Counted from the stretch's first letter, positions 1-11,693 are shown. The stretch is 64,000 bases of DNA from Aurelia coerulea (GCA_039566865.1 CM076943.1:29086663-29150662); one strand, 5' to 3'. Translations and numbers: made by a program. Notes: generated by a model from the sequence alone, not told the origin.

Positions 1-51
1 CGTATGGTACTACTTACTCTCAAAAGACTCTAAAAGTACTCACTCTATATA

Positions 52-694
52 CCGGGTGAGTAAAAAAAAACAATCCCCGTTCGAAAGGCCACTGCTCCCT
101 GAATATCAAAGCAATAGTATTGAAAACTGTCTTATTTGATTGCCAATATGTTCAATTAGGTTCTGTAATTCACCCAGCTTTAATTGGTCATTCCTTCTCG
201 TAAATATGGGAGACTTTCTGCAGAAAGCCCCTTCCGAAAACCTGCAAAAACAAGTGAAAACGAAAACCAAAATTTCCTTGGTTTTCCTTCCTATGAATGA
301 TGACACTTTCATGTATCAATGCATTTTCTCCCCTTGGGAGAATGGAATTCCCCTGAATAAGTTATCCGCACCAGGGGAGGAGTTTTGCATCCTCCGAAGA
401 GGATAGCACGTGCTAAAGCATGCAGAAGTCATTGCCGTAAGGCCCGTGTAAGGCAGAAATGTTGGGAAAATTTGCTCATGATTTTATGCACGTTTTGAAG
501 GATTCTTGAGTAGGCTTTCTCCAGAAAATCGTTCATAATTTCATAACGGAGTGGCCACTTTCAGTCAGATAAGTTTTAAAGTAGATTTGAGCATGTTTAC
601 CATTATATTATATATTTGCCGATATCATCGTCTTGATATCCAGGGAGCCGTTGCCTTTAAACGGGGTGGGGAATTGTTTTTATTGACTCGCCCG
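52..694. mobile_element. Palindromic MITE, CCGGGTGAGT family, copy 1
   Basis: The left end CCGGGTGAGTAAAAAAAAAC and the inverted right end TCGGGCGAGTCAATAAAAAC share homology for about 65 bp, through GCTCCCTGRATATCAA. TA is at both outer edges, so a Tc1/mariner-type TA target is likely. Interior arms also pair (CTGCAGAAAGCC against a TTTCTCCAGAAA inverse). It carries no real coding sequence. Confidence 0.75.
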
Positions 695-700
695 ATATAC

Positions 701-1634
701 TAATATCCAAATTTATTGATTTATTTATTGCCGGTATGAATATGTGTATATATGTTTTTAATTTGCTTTGAAAGCATATACAGTTGACAGTATACTTAAT
801 GGCTTGCTATATTTGTCGTTCTTCGTAGATTAACAACAAAAAGATTCGGATCGAAAACTTTTCACAATAATGTTTTGGACAAAATCAATTACGCCAAAAG
901 TCTTTGTAGTTGATGCGCAAATCTCATCGATGGCAGACAGGCAATCAAACGTAAATTTGGGATTTTCTTGTGACAAAGTGGACGGGGAACTCGCAATCTT
1001 TTGAGCAGTTTTCTAACTCTCGCGGTACCACGAAGGATCTCTAAAACCGTTCGTTAGTGGTTAATGGTGGATGAATTTTTTCAAATTAATGATCAACTAA
1101 TGGATTATTTTCGTTCATTTCCTGTTCACGTGGCAAGAAGGAAGCCAGTGGCTGTATATCTGTCCTAGCAGTGTTGTTCGAGTTTGTGTGCGATCTTCTG
1201 CAAAAAAGTTTCTTGTGGTATTACAGTTAACGCCATACGTCAATTGCAGATCCTATTTAGAAACCAATTGTAGCTTGTCACGCTTTCATGCACAAATTAG
1301 CTTGCTTTCAAGTCAATACCCATGGATGTGTTCTTCCAAAATTGGTTCTAACTATTTGTGTAGAATGCAGTAGAGACGGGTTTAATTTCCAGCTCGGCTA
1401 TCATTAACTATTTACTTCAAAACTATTGCGTCGAAAATGACCATCTAACAAACGTCTTTAGTATCTTGGAGTTGCCCCTGAGCAGCTGAATTGGGTGTTC
1501 CCTTGTGGTTTTCTAGCGCTGATGACCGCCAAGAAAAGCTTGCTGTGATCCTAATTGGAACAATTTAAGGTGTTTTCCTCGGTAAAGTCACCCCAACTCT
1601 TTGTAGAAACCTCGTGAATATCTAGGAATTAACA
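701..1634. other. No feature recognised
   Basis: AT-rich single-copy-looking sequence. A 61-codon open frame at 1188-1373 has no recognisable domain and I do not call it a gene. Confidence 0.5.
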
Positions 1635-3990
1635 TAGGCAAGGCAAAAGACTGGAAAAGTTTGCTTGATTTGCTTGAATTCTAAATGCTAAAATCCAAAT
1701 ATTTTCTTTCATGATAAGGGATTCTCGTAATAATCTACAAGTCATTAATTTGCAAGCAATCTCCTGGGCTTGTATTTTGTAGAGAAGGCCATCCACATAA
1801 TCTTTTGATCGTGGAATTCCAGCATAGAAAATAAGCTAGGCAAGAAAAATAAAAGATCGCTGTAATTCTAATTTGCATTTGCAAGCAGGCAGTGAACTAG
1901 CTTTGAATTGAACAGAGAAGATCATGCATTTTCTTCACGATTCTATTTTAAAGAAAGACCAGCAATGCCATTGGGAAAGCAACCAAGGAAATCTTACTAA
2001 ATTCAAAGACTTTCTTTCATGCTGTTCGGCTTCTTGAAGTGACGAATTTGCAAGCATTCGAACGTGTTTGCTTTCGGCAAAGATTATGACGTACATAACA
2101 GTTTCCTTCAATGTGCTTGGAAAGAACCCCCTGTAAAGAAAATTTGCAAGCAACCAAAAAACCTTGCTGGAATTTGAAATACGAAACACGAAAGTTGAAA
2201 GAGTTTCCTTTCAGATTTCCTTCTGCTGCTTGAAGCTATGAATTTGCATGCAACCAGCTATTTATAGGAGCGACGATCAAACACACGAAAAATTTTGCTT
2301 AAACGTGATATTTGAGAGAAATTTTGGCAAAGAAAATAGCCGAAAAGAAAAGAAAAACTCCAAAGTTTTTCTTTCTTGATGAAAGATCTTTTTATAGGAA
2401 TATTTTTTCAAGCAATTATCCGTGATACGGTTTTGCGAAGAAAACGCGCACATAATATTGTCATTGTGAAAATCCGGGAAAGAAAATACGATAACCAAAA
2501 CACCGAAAAAGTTTGTTGGAATTTTAAGTGACAGAATTTAAAGACTTAAGTTTCTTTGCTACTTGTTCAAGTAACCAATTTTTAAGCAGCCCACTGTATT
2601 TTTTGTGTGTGGAAGATCATTCACATAATATTTTATTGTAGAATCCTGGGAAGAAAATACGATAACCAAAATACAAGAAGAGTTCGCTGGAATTCTAAGT
2701 GATAGAAGTTTCGGAAGTTTTCATGATAAAGTATTTTCTGCTACTTGTTCCAGTAACCAATTTGTCAAGCAGCCAGCCGTGTTATCTTGTGTGGAGAAGA
2801 TCATCCACATAATATTTCATTGTGAAGAACCAGGAAAGAAAGTACGATAAACAAAAAACAAGAAGAGTTTGCTGCAATTCTAACTGCTAAAATTCACAGA
2901 TTTTCTTTCATGGCAACGGATTTTCATAAACACCCCCTATGGATTTGTGTTTTGTACCGGGTGTCCCAAAGAAAAATTAACAGATTTGATCCTGCGTAGC
3001 AATAAGAATTTAGCTTCAAGCAATCTGCAATAATTTTTAAGATAATCCCCGATAGTCAACTTGAACATAGATACCTCATTCGTTGATATTAGTGCACTGA
3101 GAGTTGAAGTATTAATCTTGAAAGTCCAATTTTGCCTCAAACTTTAAACCAGAGCTTTTGGGTTTTGGCCTGAGCTGTTAACGCGCTGTGTTGTGGAATC
3201 TCCTAAATCATAGGAAAGTATAAGCAAGAAACCTCGTGCTTAGGAACATTTTTAATAGAAATCCGAAACAGGGCGGATCGTTGTTCAAAAAAGTCTATGA
3301 CTGAGGAGATTCCCCAGACCAGCCCAGACTCTGGTTTGGAAGTGAACACAAATTTGGACTTTCAAAATTGATGTTACAACTCTCGGTGCAACAATATCAA
3401 CGAACAAGGTGTTCATCTTCAAGTTAACTATCGAAGAGTACTTCAAAACTTTTCAGGGATCGATTTGACTTAAATTCTTATCCCTAGCCCCGACCAAATC
3501 CGTTACCATTTTCAGGACACCCGGTAGATAAGATCATCCACATAACACTTTCATTGTGAAGATTCCGGAAATAAATACGATAACCAAAAAACAAGAACAG
3601 TTTGCTGGAATTCTAACTGCTAAATTTCAAAGATTTCCTTCATGACAAAGGATTCTCGTAAACTTTTACAAGTCACGAAGCAATCTCCTGGACTTGTTTT
3701 TTGTAGAGAAGATCATCCACATAATATTTGCATTGTGAAAGTCCAAAAAAGCAATCAGGGTAGGGAAGAAACAAGAAAAGTTTGCTGGAGTTCTAAATCC
3801 TAAAATTCACACATTCTTCCATGACAAAGGATTCTCATAAACTTCTACAAAAGTCATGAATTTGCAAGCAATCTCCTGGACTTGCTTTTTGAAAAGAAGG
3901 TCATCTATATGATATTTTCATTATGAAAATCCAAGAAAGAAAACAGGGCAGGCAAGAAACAAGAAAAATTTGCGCGAGCTCTAAATGCTA
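1635..3990 (+). repeat. Forward array of ~185-bp units (left arm of a composite foldback-like structure)
   Basis: A diverged unit recurs: TTTGCTGGAATTCTAA, then TTTCATGACAAAGGATTCTC, then TTTGCAAGCAATCTCCTGG, then GATCATCCACATAATAT. The last motif recurs near 1785, 2445, 2613, 2805, 3531, 3711 and 3899, and spacings between adjacent good copies are 180-192 bp. One unit is split by a nested MITE at 2957-3524. Unit identity falls towards the left. Confidence 0.65.
2957..3524. mobile_element. Palindromic MITE with CCGGGTGTCC ends, nested in the array
   Basis: Left end TA|CCGGGTGTCCCAAAGAAAAA, right end ...TTTTCAGGACACCCGG|TA. Both halves are inverted copies of each other over most of 568 bp. 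Removing the element with one TA joins gtgttttgTA to gataagatcatccacataa, which rebuilds the array unit. Confidence 0.85.
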
Positions 3991-4163
3991 GAATTATAGT
4001 GTGGCAAGAATATAGTGTGGGCAAGAAAAAACTTTGGATCTGTATCAAAACTGTAACGGATCAGCCTCTCGTTTACACTGTTGTTGCTAATCTGCAACAA
4101 TTTTGTTCCTCCCGTCTGTAGAATTATTTTGCTCTGGAGCACTGTGTACCAACTTGGTAACTT

Positions 4164-4338
4164 GTTGGGAGACGAGATACGGTTTGTCCGAGGAAACGTA
4201 TGTGTCCCCCCGTGCAGTAGGTTAATGCTCATACGCAATAGCGTTTTTGGTTGGAACTGTGACGGGCGCATGAGCATTAACCTACTGCACGAGGGGCACA
4301 TACGTTTCCTCGGACAAACCCTATGTCGTCTCCCCAAC
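4164..4338. repeat. Long hairpin: ~69-bp arms, 37-bp loop
   Basis: Arms 4164-4232 and 4270-4338 are near-perfect inverted repeats. They begin GTTGGGAGACGAGATACGG and end GCAGTAGGTTAATGCTCAT on the left. Only a few mismatches are seen, mainly ATACGG against ATAGGG and a C-run length difference. I cannot assign it to a family. Confidence 0.8.
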
Positions 4339-4470
4339 AAAACGGATCAAGACTATCGATAAGAGTAAACATGCTCTTAATTAATGCTGTGATAATGTGG
4401 TTGCTGAGACAAATTTTTGTTTCATCGATTAATTGATTCAACAGACTGTACTATTGCTCGTAATTAACCA

Positions 4471-4721
4471 CAGGGAGCACCCCTAAAAAGTAGTTGCAAC
4501 TAAACGAAATTCTACTTCTGCGAGTGAGACATGACTGAAGCGCGGCATCTGCAGAGGAGCTATGAGAAATGAACGATGCGCTTTTCGCAGAGGAGATAGG
4601 GAAGATACGCTTATCATCGTTCATTGCTCATTGCTCGTTCGCAGATGCCGCGCTTCATATATGTCTCACTCGCAGGAGCCGCATCTGGTTTAGTTTCTAC
4701 CACTTTTAAGGGGGCTCCCTG
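4471..4721. mobile_element. Palindromic MITE, CAGGGAGC ends (hAT-like termini)
   Basis: Left end CAGGGAGCACCCCTAAAAAG, inverted right end CAGGGAGCCCCCTTAAAAGT. The inner arms share CTGCGAGTGAGACAT and GAAGCGCGGCATCTGC. CAGGG..CCCTG ends suggest hAT, but I see no convincing 8-bp duplication. Confidence 0.65.
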
Positions 4722-4726
4722 TGAAT

Positions 4727-5119
4727 TCATAAGTGGATTTTAGCTATTGTTGTTGTTGTTCTCAAATCTAAAATAATGAACATGATCGGATTATGAAAAT
4801 CTTCAGCGTTGTAAAGCTGATGGATTGCTGTTTCGTTTATCCTAAGGATTTTATCTGAAGCGTGTGTCAAATCCTTTACATGAATCTCATGGTTTTGATT
4901 ACATCTTAGCTGCTTCCCGTCCTTATTGAAGAAGATGGTTAAGAGACTCGGAATTGAATGGGAATAAACCTGCGTATTTTGCCTGCTTTCATGACCACAA
5001 CATAAAGACAAAGCGCATTTTAAAAAGAGAAAGCACGGCCTCGTTGAAACCACCTGTTGCGATCCTACAGCGATTATGATAATGAAACAGTAGAACGCTG
5101 GGTAATGCGTCCTAATCAA
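4727..5119 (-). other. Unassigned 130-codon open frame between the two inverted arrays
   Basis: Reads MIRTHYPAFYCFIIIIAVG at the start, a hydrophobic N-terminus that could be a signal peptide, followed by about 110 residues with two Cys pairs and no motif I recognise. It lies just beside the 4471-4721 MITE and ends inside its flank. In AT-rich DNA a frame of this length can arise by chance, so it is recorded as a candidate only. Confidence 0.15.
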
Positions 5120-5279
5120 GTCTAAACCGCTAGATTCAAACGCACGTCTAACATAATTAAGCTTTCTGCAATTGTGAATAGAAATTATCGCATGACGCTA
5201 AAACTGATTTACGAACGATGCCAAACTGTGACCATAGGCGTTTCTATTGGATAAACCTACAATCAAAATCGCATTTGCC

Positions 5280-6901
5280 TATTTTCTTTGCTGGGCTTTC
5301 TTTCAAATAGCACATGAAGGAAAATGCTGTGTGCATGATCGTCTCTGCTAGGAACAAAATAGTTCATTGCCTGCAAATTCGTGGCCTCAGGGAGTTGAAG
5401 AGAAGCCTTTTAGATGACAAAAAGTCTTTGAAATTCCGTTCTTAGAATGCCAGCGAGTTTCCTTGGTTTTTGGCAAGTTTTCCCAAATTTTCTTTTCTGG
5501 GCTTTCTTTCAAATGGCACGATATAGGAAAATGCTGTTTGCATAATCTTCTTGTTTAAAAACAAATATAGTTGCTTGCTTGCAAATTCGTGGCGTCAATG
5601 AGTTGAAGAGAAGTCTTTAAGATGAAAAGCTTTGAATTTTTTACTTTGAATTCCAGCGAGCTCTTGCCTCTAATGGCTTGCTTCGTTATTTTCTTCTCAT
5701 GGCTTTCTTTCAAATAGCGCTATGGTCAATGAAAACATTATGAGAAGGATGTCCTTGCTAAAATGAAAATAGCTGATTGCTTGCAAATTCGTGGCTTGAA
5801 GAGATCAATAGAATGTGATGTGACGAAAGAAAGTCTTTGAATTTTTGCACTTAGAGTTGCAGCAAGCTGCAAAGGAAACTACTGTTCTCAAATTAAACGG
5901 GGGTGAATTTTGTAAAGCAAGGGATACAGCTCCTGTTAAGACAAACCGATTTGGCAGCCACAAGAACAGATTTCACACCTTCTGCGCAGCCAACTATAAT
6001 GTTTTGCTCTCTCTGTTTATTTCATTAGCGCCATGGTGAAAGGAAACATTACGAGGAGGATGGTCTCTGCTAAGAAAGGAAAATTGTGATTGCTTGCAAA
6101 TTCGTGGCTTAAAGCAATTAAACAGAATAATTCAATAAGAAAAGACTTCTTTAAATTTTCCTTCTTTGACTTTCAACAAGGTCTTTTTATAACTTGCCTA
6201 TTGTCTTTGCTGGACTTTATTTCTGGAGCCACTATGGGCGATTCTGACACCTGAGGAATGTTTAAATCAATTAGAACGTTTACCTTAGTGTTTATTCGTG
6301 TATGCTTTGAATTCTCCTCGAAGCTTTCGATTCTGCTAGGCCCATTTGTAGTATTCGTAGTTGTTATTGCGGGCGTGCAGAATCGAAAGCTTTGAGGAGA
6401 ATTGAAAGCACACAGGAATAAACACTATGGGAAAACATTCTTCACGTGCCAGAATCGCCCATGCAGCCACTATGAAGAAAAAAGCCCCTTCTTAGATTAC
6501 AAAGTGGACTTTGTAATTGATAATGTTGTGTGAATGATAATCTTTGCCAAAAACAAAACAAACGTAGTTGATTGCTAGTATATTAGTGATAGTGGCTTCA
6601 GGGACTTGGTGAAAAGCCTTCACGACGAAAGAACTTCTGTGTATCTTTCTATTTAGAATTCCAGCACGCTCTTCTTGGCTGCTTCATTATTTCCTTTTCC
6701 GAGCTTTCGTTCAAATAGCGCCATGGTAAGGAAACATTATAAGAAAGGTGGTCTTTGCTAAAAACAAAAATAAATTATAGCTTGCAAATTCGTTGCTTGA
6801 TGAGCTGAAAAGAATTTTTTATCACGGAAGAAAAACTCTAAGAATATTTACTTTAAATTCCAACAATCTATTCTTAGTTTCTTGCCTATTTTCTTTGCCT
6901 A
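5280..6901 (-). repeat. Inverted array of ~185-200-bp units (right arm of the composite)
   Basis: Reverse-complement relatives of the 1635-3990 unit: TTTTCTTTGCTGGGCTTTCT, GCATRATCKTCTYTGCTA, TTGCTTGCAAATTCGTGGC, GAATTCCAGC. The GCATAATC-type motif recurs near 5330, 5538, 5740, 6048, 6525 and 6740. The right edge TTTGCCTA at 6901 mirrors TAGGCAAGGC at 1635. One unit is interrupted by the MITE at 6236-6464. Confidence 0.6.
6236..6464. mobile_element. MITE with 9-bp target duplication AGCCACTAT (MULE-like)
   Basis: Flanked by identical AGCCACTAT at 6227-6235 and 6465-6473. The ends GGGCGATTCTGACAC and inverted GGGCGATTCTGGCAC continue as long arms (GTGTTTATTC, GAATTCTCCTC, AAGCTTTCGATTCTGC). 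A 9-bp duplication is typical of Mutator-like elements. 229 bp, non-coding. Confidence 0.82.
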
Positions 6902-7179
6902 CCTGATGACCCAAAAAAAAACTTCACAAGCTTGATCATAACTACCGTAGCTCTCTGAAATCAAAAGTTATTGACAAATGCTTTGTATCACCATTCAGTT
7001 GAAAGGCTTGGCTATCTATGCATTACCTTCCAAAAAAACCAAAACAAATTTCTTCTTTTTTCAGAATTCTCTAGCGATCTATTTGCATAAATTATACATC
7101 AAATGAAAGCTTAGGAGTCAAGCTTTTAGAACATCACTATCTCATTTATGTCCGACCTTTCGTCGCAGAGAAATTTAAA

Positions 7180-8160
7180 TTTTTCGGCCAGTTGCTCTTT
7201 TATACACCCTGCATATCAGTTCATGTCTGCTTTATTGATTAATAGAATAGGCTTCAAAGTTGATGAACATATCTCAATTTTCACTTTTCTCCTACAACTT
7301 ATACGGTACGTGCTGCTAAGGAAAATAACCTTTCCAAATTTAGATGATATAAGCTAAAGCCAGACTACAAAGAACGGGTGTATCGAAATCGATAAGCACA
7401 TTTCAATGTTCAATTCTCCTACAATTCATACGTGCTGCTAAGAAACCTTTCAAAGTCCATATGATATGAGCTAATGTCAGAATATATCTGTTCATGTATT
7501 TTAAAGACCCATTGCTAACCATGATCCTTTGTGGCGCCAAAGTCTACTTTCGTGTTATCTAAAAGTTGTTTTTGGCCTAAATTCACTTTGTCTGGCTTTT
7601 TATTCTGCGCACAAAGGATCATGGTTGACAATGGGTCTTTTTAAGGACCCTCTCCTAACCATTAGTCTTTGCGTGCCTGCGTATGAGAAAAACAACACAA
7701 ACTTAAGGTGAGCAATGGCGGTGGCAAATGTTGATGGTTCTCCTATCTGGCTTGAAGAAGGACACGAAGAATCGACCACTCTGTGTTCGCATCTCAGACG
7801 ACCTCTTTTCTTGATGCGATGCAACTTGACTTTTCTCTCTTTAAGGAAGGAGCGATCTAAAACAAACCACTGGCCTAGCTTCGCAGTCTTTTAGAAAGTT
7901 TGTAAGTCCTTTCTCGGTGCATTATGGGACAGCAAAAGCCCGCAATGCCTCATATCTAGCAGAGGATCTTTAAGTGATTAGTAGGACAGGCTTCGTAATC
8001 AATAAACACATCTACATTTCTCAGTTTTTCCCTAAACTTTAGACTTGCTGTAAGATAAACAACCTTTCAAAATCTAGATGATATTAGCTAACACCAGACT
8101 ATATCATTCCATGTCTGTTTCGTGATTAATAGAACAGCTTTCCGACAGCTGGTGTTAAAA
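7180..8160 (+). repeat. Tandem repeat, ~145-bp unit, about four diverged copies
   Basis: Each unit contains CATGTCTGYTTTATTGATTAATAGA, then RGGCTTCRWARTYGATRAACACAT, a TTTCTC/TTTTCC tract, TACGTGCTGCTAAG-like sequence and CCTTTCAAARTCTAGATGATAT. Good copies start near 7205, 7370, 7960 and 8100. The middle of the array is split by the TTAA element at 7505-7640 and about 300 bp of other sequence (7645-7950). Confidence 0.6.
7505..7640. mobile_element. Short foldback element at a TTAA site
   Basis: TTAA at 7501-7504 and 7641-7644. The ends AGACCCATTGCTAACCATGA and inverted AAAGACCCATTGTCAACCATG pair over about 30 bp, through ATCCTTTGTG. 136 bp long. Confidence 0.7.
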
Positions 8161-9115
8161 CTATATTGGTATGCATACATCAATATTGTACGAGTAAGTT
8201 AATAAGTAACTCACTGGAATTTCAACTAGCTTGTTCATATTTAATGCTCTGCATTCTTTAATAATGAAATCCCTGATACATTTTTAACCATGTTCAATAT
8301 CCAACCACTTTGTTCTTCTTCTGAGATTAACGTTAATGTTGTGTTTTGTTAAGGCCTCAACTCTTCTTAGTTTTAAAGATTTGAACGATACTTTTGGTGG
8401 TTTCAGCTCAAATTATCAATCTATTGGAATTCAGTTTATTGGGAATCAATTTTATCAGAAATAAGCAATCATTAGCTTGTAACTTAGCGAATTTAATTCA
8501 TGCCGTAGTATGAAATTATGGATCTTAGCGATTTATGAAAGCATCGAGACCATGGATCGCTTGCTTCGAAAGATTTATAAATAACAGTGATGAGTTGCAC
8601 GCTACTTTAGCGAAAATGTGGAAACGAATATGATCGAAATAGCGGTAAGTTGCTTTTCTACTTGACTTTCTCATCAGGACAATTTTCTGAACGACAAATT
8701 TGCAAGGAAAGCGCTACATCTACAAAAGCCTATGAAAGACCTAAAAACTTAAATTCGATTCGGATTGGTCATTTCTAAAGCATGGGAAACCTAGTTACGA
8801 AATGTATTCGTTGAGTAAACAACATGTCAGAAATTTACCGAAGTTCTACAGCAGGTTTTAATTCATTAAATGCGTTTACTAAAATTTGAGATTGCCTAAC
8901 AGGTAGTTTTTAACGTAAGGAATTGTGTCTTCAATAACACGACAAAGACCTACTGAGTGCAACCAGTAATGATTTGGATAGTTTATTCACACGTTTGGTA
9001 AACAGATGGGAAGTCTTGATTATGGGAATTGGAGCGCTTCAGTTCAGTTTGGTTCATATCATTTTGACTTGCACCTACTACAATATTATAAATCTGGAAA
9101 TATGCCTAATGAAAA
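8161..9115. other. No feature recognised
   Basis: AT-rich sequence with no convincing exon, repeat or RNA gene. Confidence 0.45.
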
Positions 9116-9118
9116 TAC

Positions 9119-9425
9119 TGTGCTGCGATACGATACAATACGATGCAATACAATATGATAAAATACAACACAATGCTATGCAATACAACATGATACAATA
9201 TGATGCAATACACTATAATACAATGCGATGCAATACAATGCAATACAATTTGATAAAATACAACATAATGCAATACAATTCAATGCAATACAGCACAACA
9301 TAATGCAATAAAGTATAATGCAACGCAATGCAATATAACATACGATACAATACGATGCAATACAATGAAATGAAATACAATAGTACATAGCTAATTCGAA
9401 AGTATAAAGCATCACAATACAATAT
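9119..9425. repeat. Imperfect pentanucleotide microsatellite (AATAC/AATGC)n
   Basis: About 300 bp of ATACA, ATGCA and ATACG pentamers with single-base variants. It creates long open frames on both strands because the period of five rarely makes stops; these are not genes. Confidence 0.9.
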
Positions 9426-10326
9426 ACCAAAATTTAAGAAGTATCAAATACAACAAATTGTCATTAACTGATTAATGGTGTTCTGAAAGCATTTTTATGA
9501 TAGCTGAAAGTGTGCCTCAGCTGAAAGTGTGCCTCGGACTTAAAGCGAATGTGAAAAGAACAGGCCAGTAGCTATATCGACGGCGCTTGCCGGATCCAAG
9601 GCTAATAGGATGCCTGCTATGATGCAATTGTTTTTCTCGTATAAGTATAAAAGAAACTACAATTTATACTTACATTACATTGTACCATCCATAGTGAAAA
9701 GGACATAAATTTACTGGGTCTTCACTAAGGATGACACTTACAAACTCACATTAATTTCAATACACAAAACAGACAACAAGACAGCAAAGCTAAGCTAGAT
9801 TGCTTGTCAAAAACTCTTTGCTTTTCAAATTCATATGTGTAGAACGAGAAAAAATTTGAATGCTTGGTTTTTCCCAGTGACCTGCCTCAACAATGTGAAA
9901 CGAAACATGCAAATGTAAAATGAATTTGAAAATCGGGAACAACACACCATGACAACGACTACAGTGAATATGGTACGATTGATAATGAAGGCTATATCAA
10001 TGCAGGATTTCTTCAGGGCTGTTCTTCAAACTCATGAAATAATAAAGTTTGTTTGGTGAACAAGGATAGGGGCGTAGACTAACCTATAATTCTGAAAAAA
10101 ATGACGTTACCCGGAATTAACAACGTAATACGTTGTTCTATGTTCCTTATGAAACAAATGCTGGCTCATATCGAAAGCAGCTTCAAACGGCCCTGCATAG
10201 TCGTTACAGGTTTTGTACAGAGTGCGTTTCGAATAATCACTATTATTACAATGCAAATTACTGTGCGGTTTTCCTCGAGTTCAGGAGATTTTCATTACAG
10301 AATTCATAAGGTTTCATTATTTCAAA
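9426..10326. other. No feature recognised
   Basis: A short direct duplication, GCTGAAAGTGTGCCTC, occurs twice at about 9501-9535. Otherwise nothing is seen. Confidence 0.4.
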
Positions 10327-10330
10327 TTAA

Positions 10331-10645
10331 AGGGGCTCCGTTGTCAAAATGTAAGCAAAACGATGATTTTTGCAGTTTTTTGAAAGGTGATATCACACAG
10401 GATTTTCGTATTTTTTTCAAAATGAAAGTTGCTGTTTGGCCATTAATCATTGTACTTCACTGAGGAACAAACCAATCATTCATATCTTCTACGATTGCTC
10501 GGATATAAGTGGATTTTTAACGGTCGCTTTTTGGTGGCTTGGGTGAAGCCACCAAACAAACTGCAGAGAGCAATGGATGGACAATGGATAATCGGCGACA
10601 CGTTCGAGTTTACGGATTTGTTTACTGTTTGACGACGGAGCCCCT
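10331..10645. mobile_element. MITE at a TTAA site, AGGGGCTCCG ends
   Basis: TTAA at 10327-10330 and 10646-10649. Left end AGGGGCTCCGTTGTCAAAAT, inverted right end AGGGGCTCCGTCGTCAAACA, with homology continuing into GTAARCAAA. 315 bp. Confidence 0.82.
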
Positions 10646-10649
10646 TTAA

Positions 10650-11432
10650 GAAAAAAAAAGAAAAAAACCTTGACTTCTTTCCCAGTTATCTTCGGTTACC
10701 AACGTGCATGATTGTCTTAGAAATACATGATGTTTTTTTCTACTACAACAATGAAGGGAGAACTTGTGCAACTCCTTACGACTCAAATTGAATTCTAGCA
10801 AACAAAAATGTGCCAAATTACGAATAAAGTACTGTACATTGAAGCATTTCTCAATAGCGTCGCTTCTTTAAAGTTGCCAACGCATCAAAGGAATGGTTGG
10901 TATTTTGCCGTCAGTCTTAAGAATATGATTTCTCCTTACAGCTAATGACTAGAGGGCCTTGAAGTTCGTTGTAATTATAGTCTGCCTCAAGTCTGTCAGG
11001 AGCGATATGCGATAACTCAAACTTATAGAACTCATTAATTGTTTTATTCGCGTAAATTTTCGCTTGACATCTAATGCAAAGGAAGATTTGATTTTACGCC
11101 TTGGTTTTGTATCAATGATTCGCCCGTTCCTTTCTTTTGACATCATTTCTGCTGTGCGTGTGAGATTTACGGAAATGTAATGATCAAAATGAGACCAAGA
11201 TGAAATTTCATTTATGCATAATTAGGGTGATTCTTAAAAACTGTAGGAATTTACAACATAAATACAGCTGCCCTCCATCATAACACCGGTTAAATCTAAA
11301 TATTTTAGACGAAGCGTGTGTATAGAGAGAACATTAACGCCATCCAAACGGTTGCAGCTGGGTTATTTTCACTTCTGCAAGTATTTTCTTTCATAGGAAA
11401 TTCCTTACAAAAGACCAAACTCTCAGATAACT
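10650..11432. other. No feature recognised
   Basis: A-rich tract just after the 10331-10645 element, then undistinguished AT-rich sequence. Confidence 0.4.
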
Positions 11433-11433
11433 A

Positions 11434-11693
11434 CACTGCCTGCCAAAAGTCTTGGAACACCTATGCTATTTTTGCCTTTTTGCGATTTCCCCCTCTCCCT
11501 CTCACAACAATGTTGTTCTTTGATGATAAAATGGGAATGGCGGGACGATTCGCGACCCTGGTGGAATGCTAGGACAATAACCTTACAATTCAACATTGTT
11601 TCGGGGCTAAGTATTTAACCCTAATCGCTATGGCTAGAACTGCGGATTGTCAAGAAATGGCCAAGGTGTTTTAAGGACTTTTGGCAGGGATTG
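11434..11693. mobile_element. Tc1/mariner-type MITE, CACTGCCTGCCAAAAGTC ends
   Basis: TA at both edges. Left end CACTGCCTGCCAAAAGTCTT, inverted right end CAATCCCTGCCAAAAGTCCT, then AAMACACC. The CTGCCAAAAGT terminus is typical of Tc1-like elements. 260 bp with no transposase. Confidence 0.78.

Noticed and set aside
9176..9430. Cys/Tyr-rich frames over the pentanucleotide tract
   Set aside because: They are artefacts of a low-complexity repeat that lacks stops.
10101..10463. 120-codon plus frame
   Set aside because: It runs into the TTAA MITE at 10331, and its residues show no domain; probably chance.
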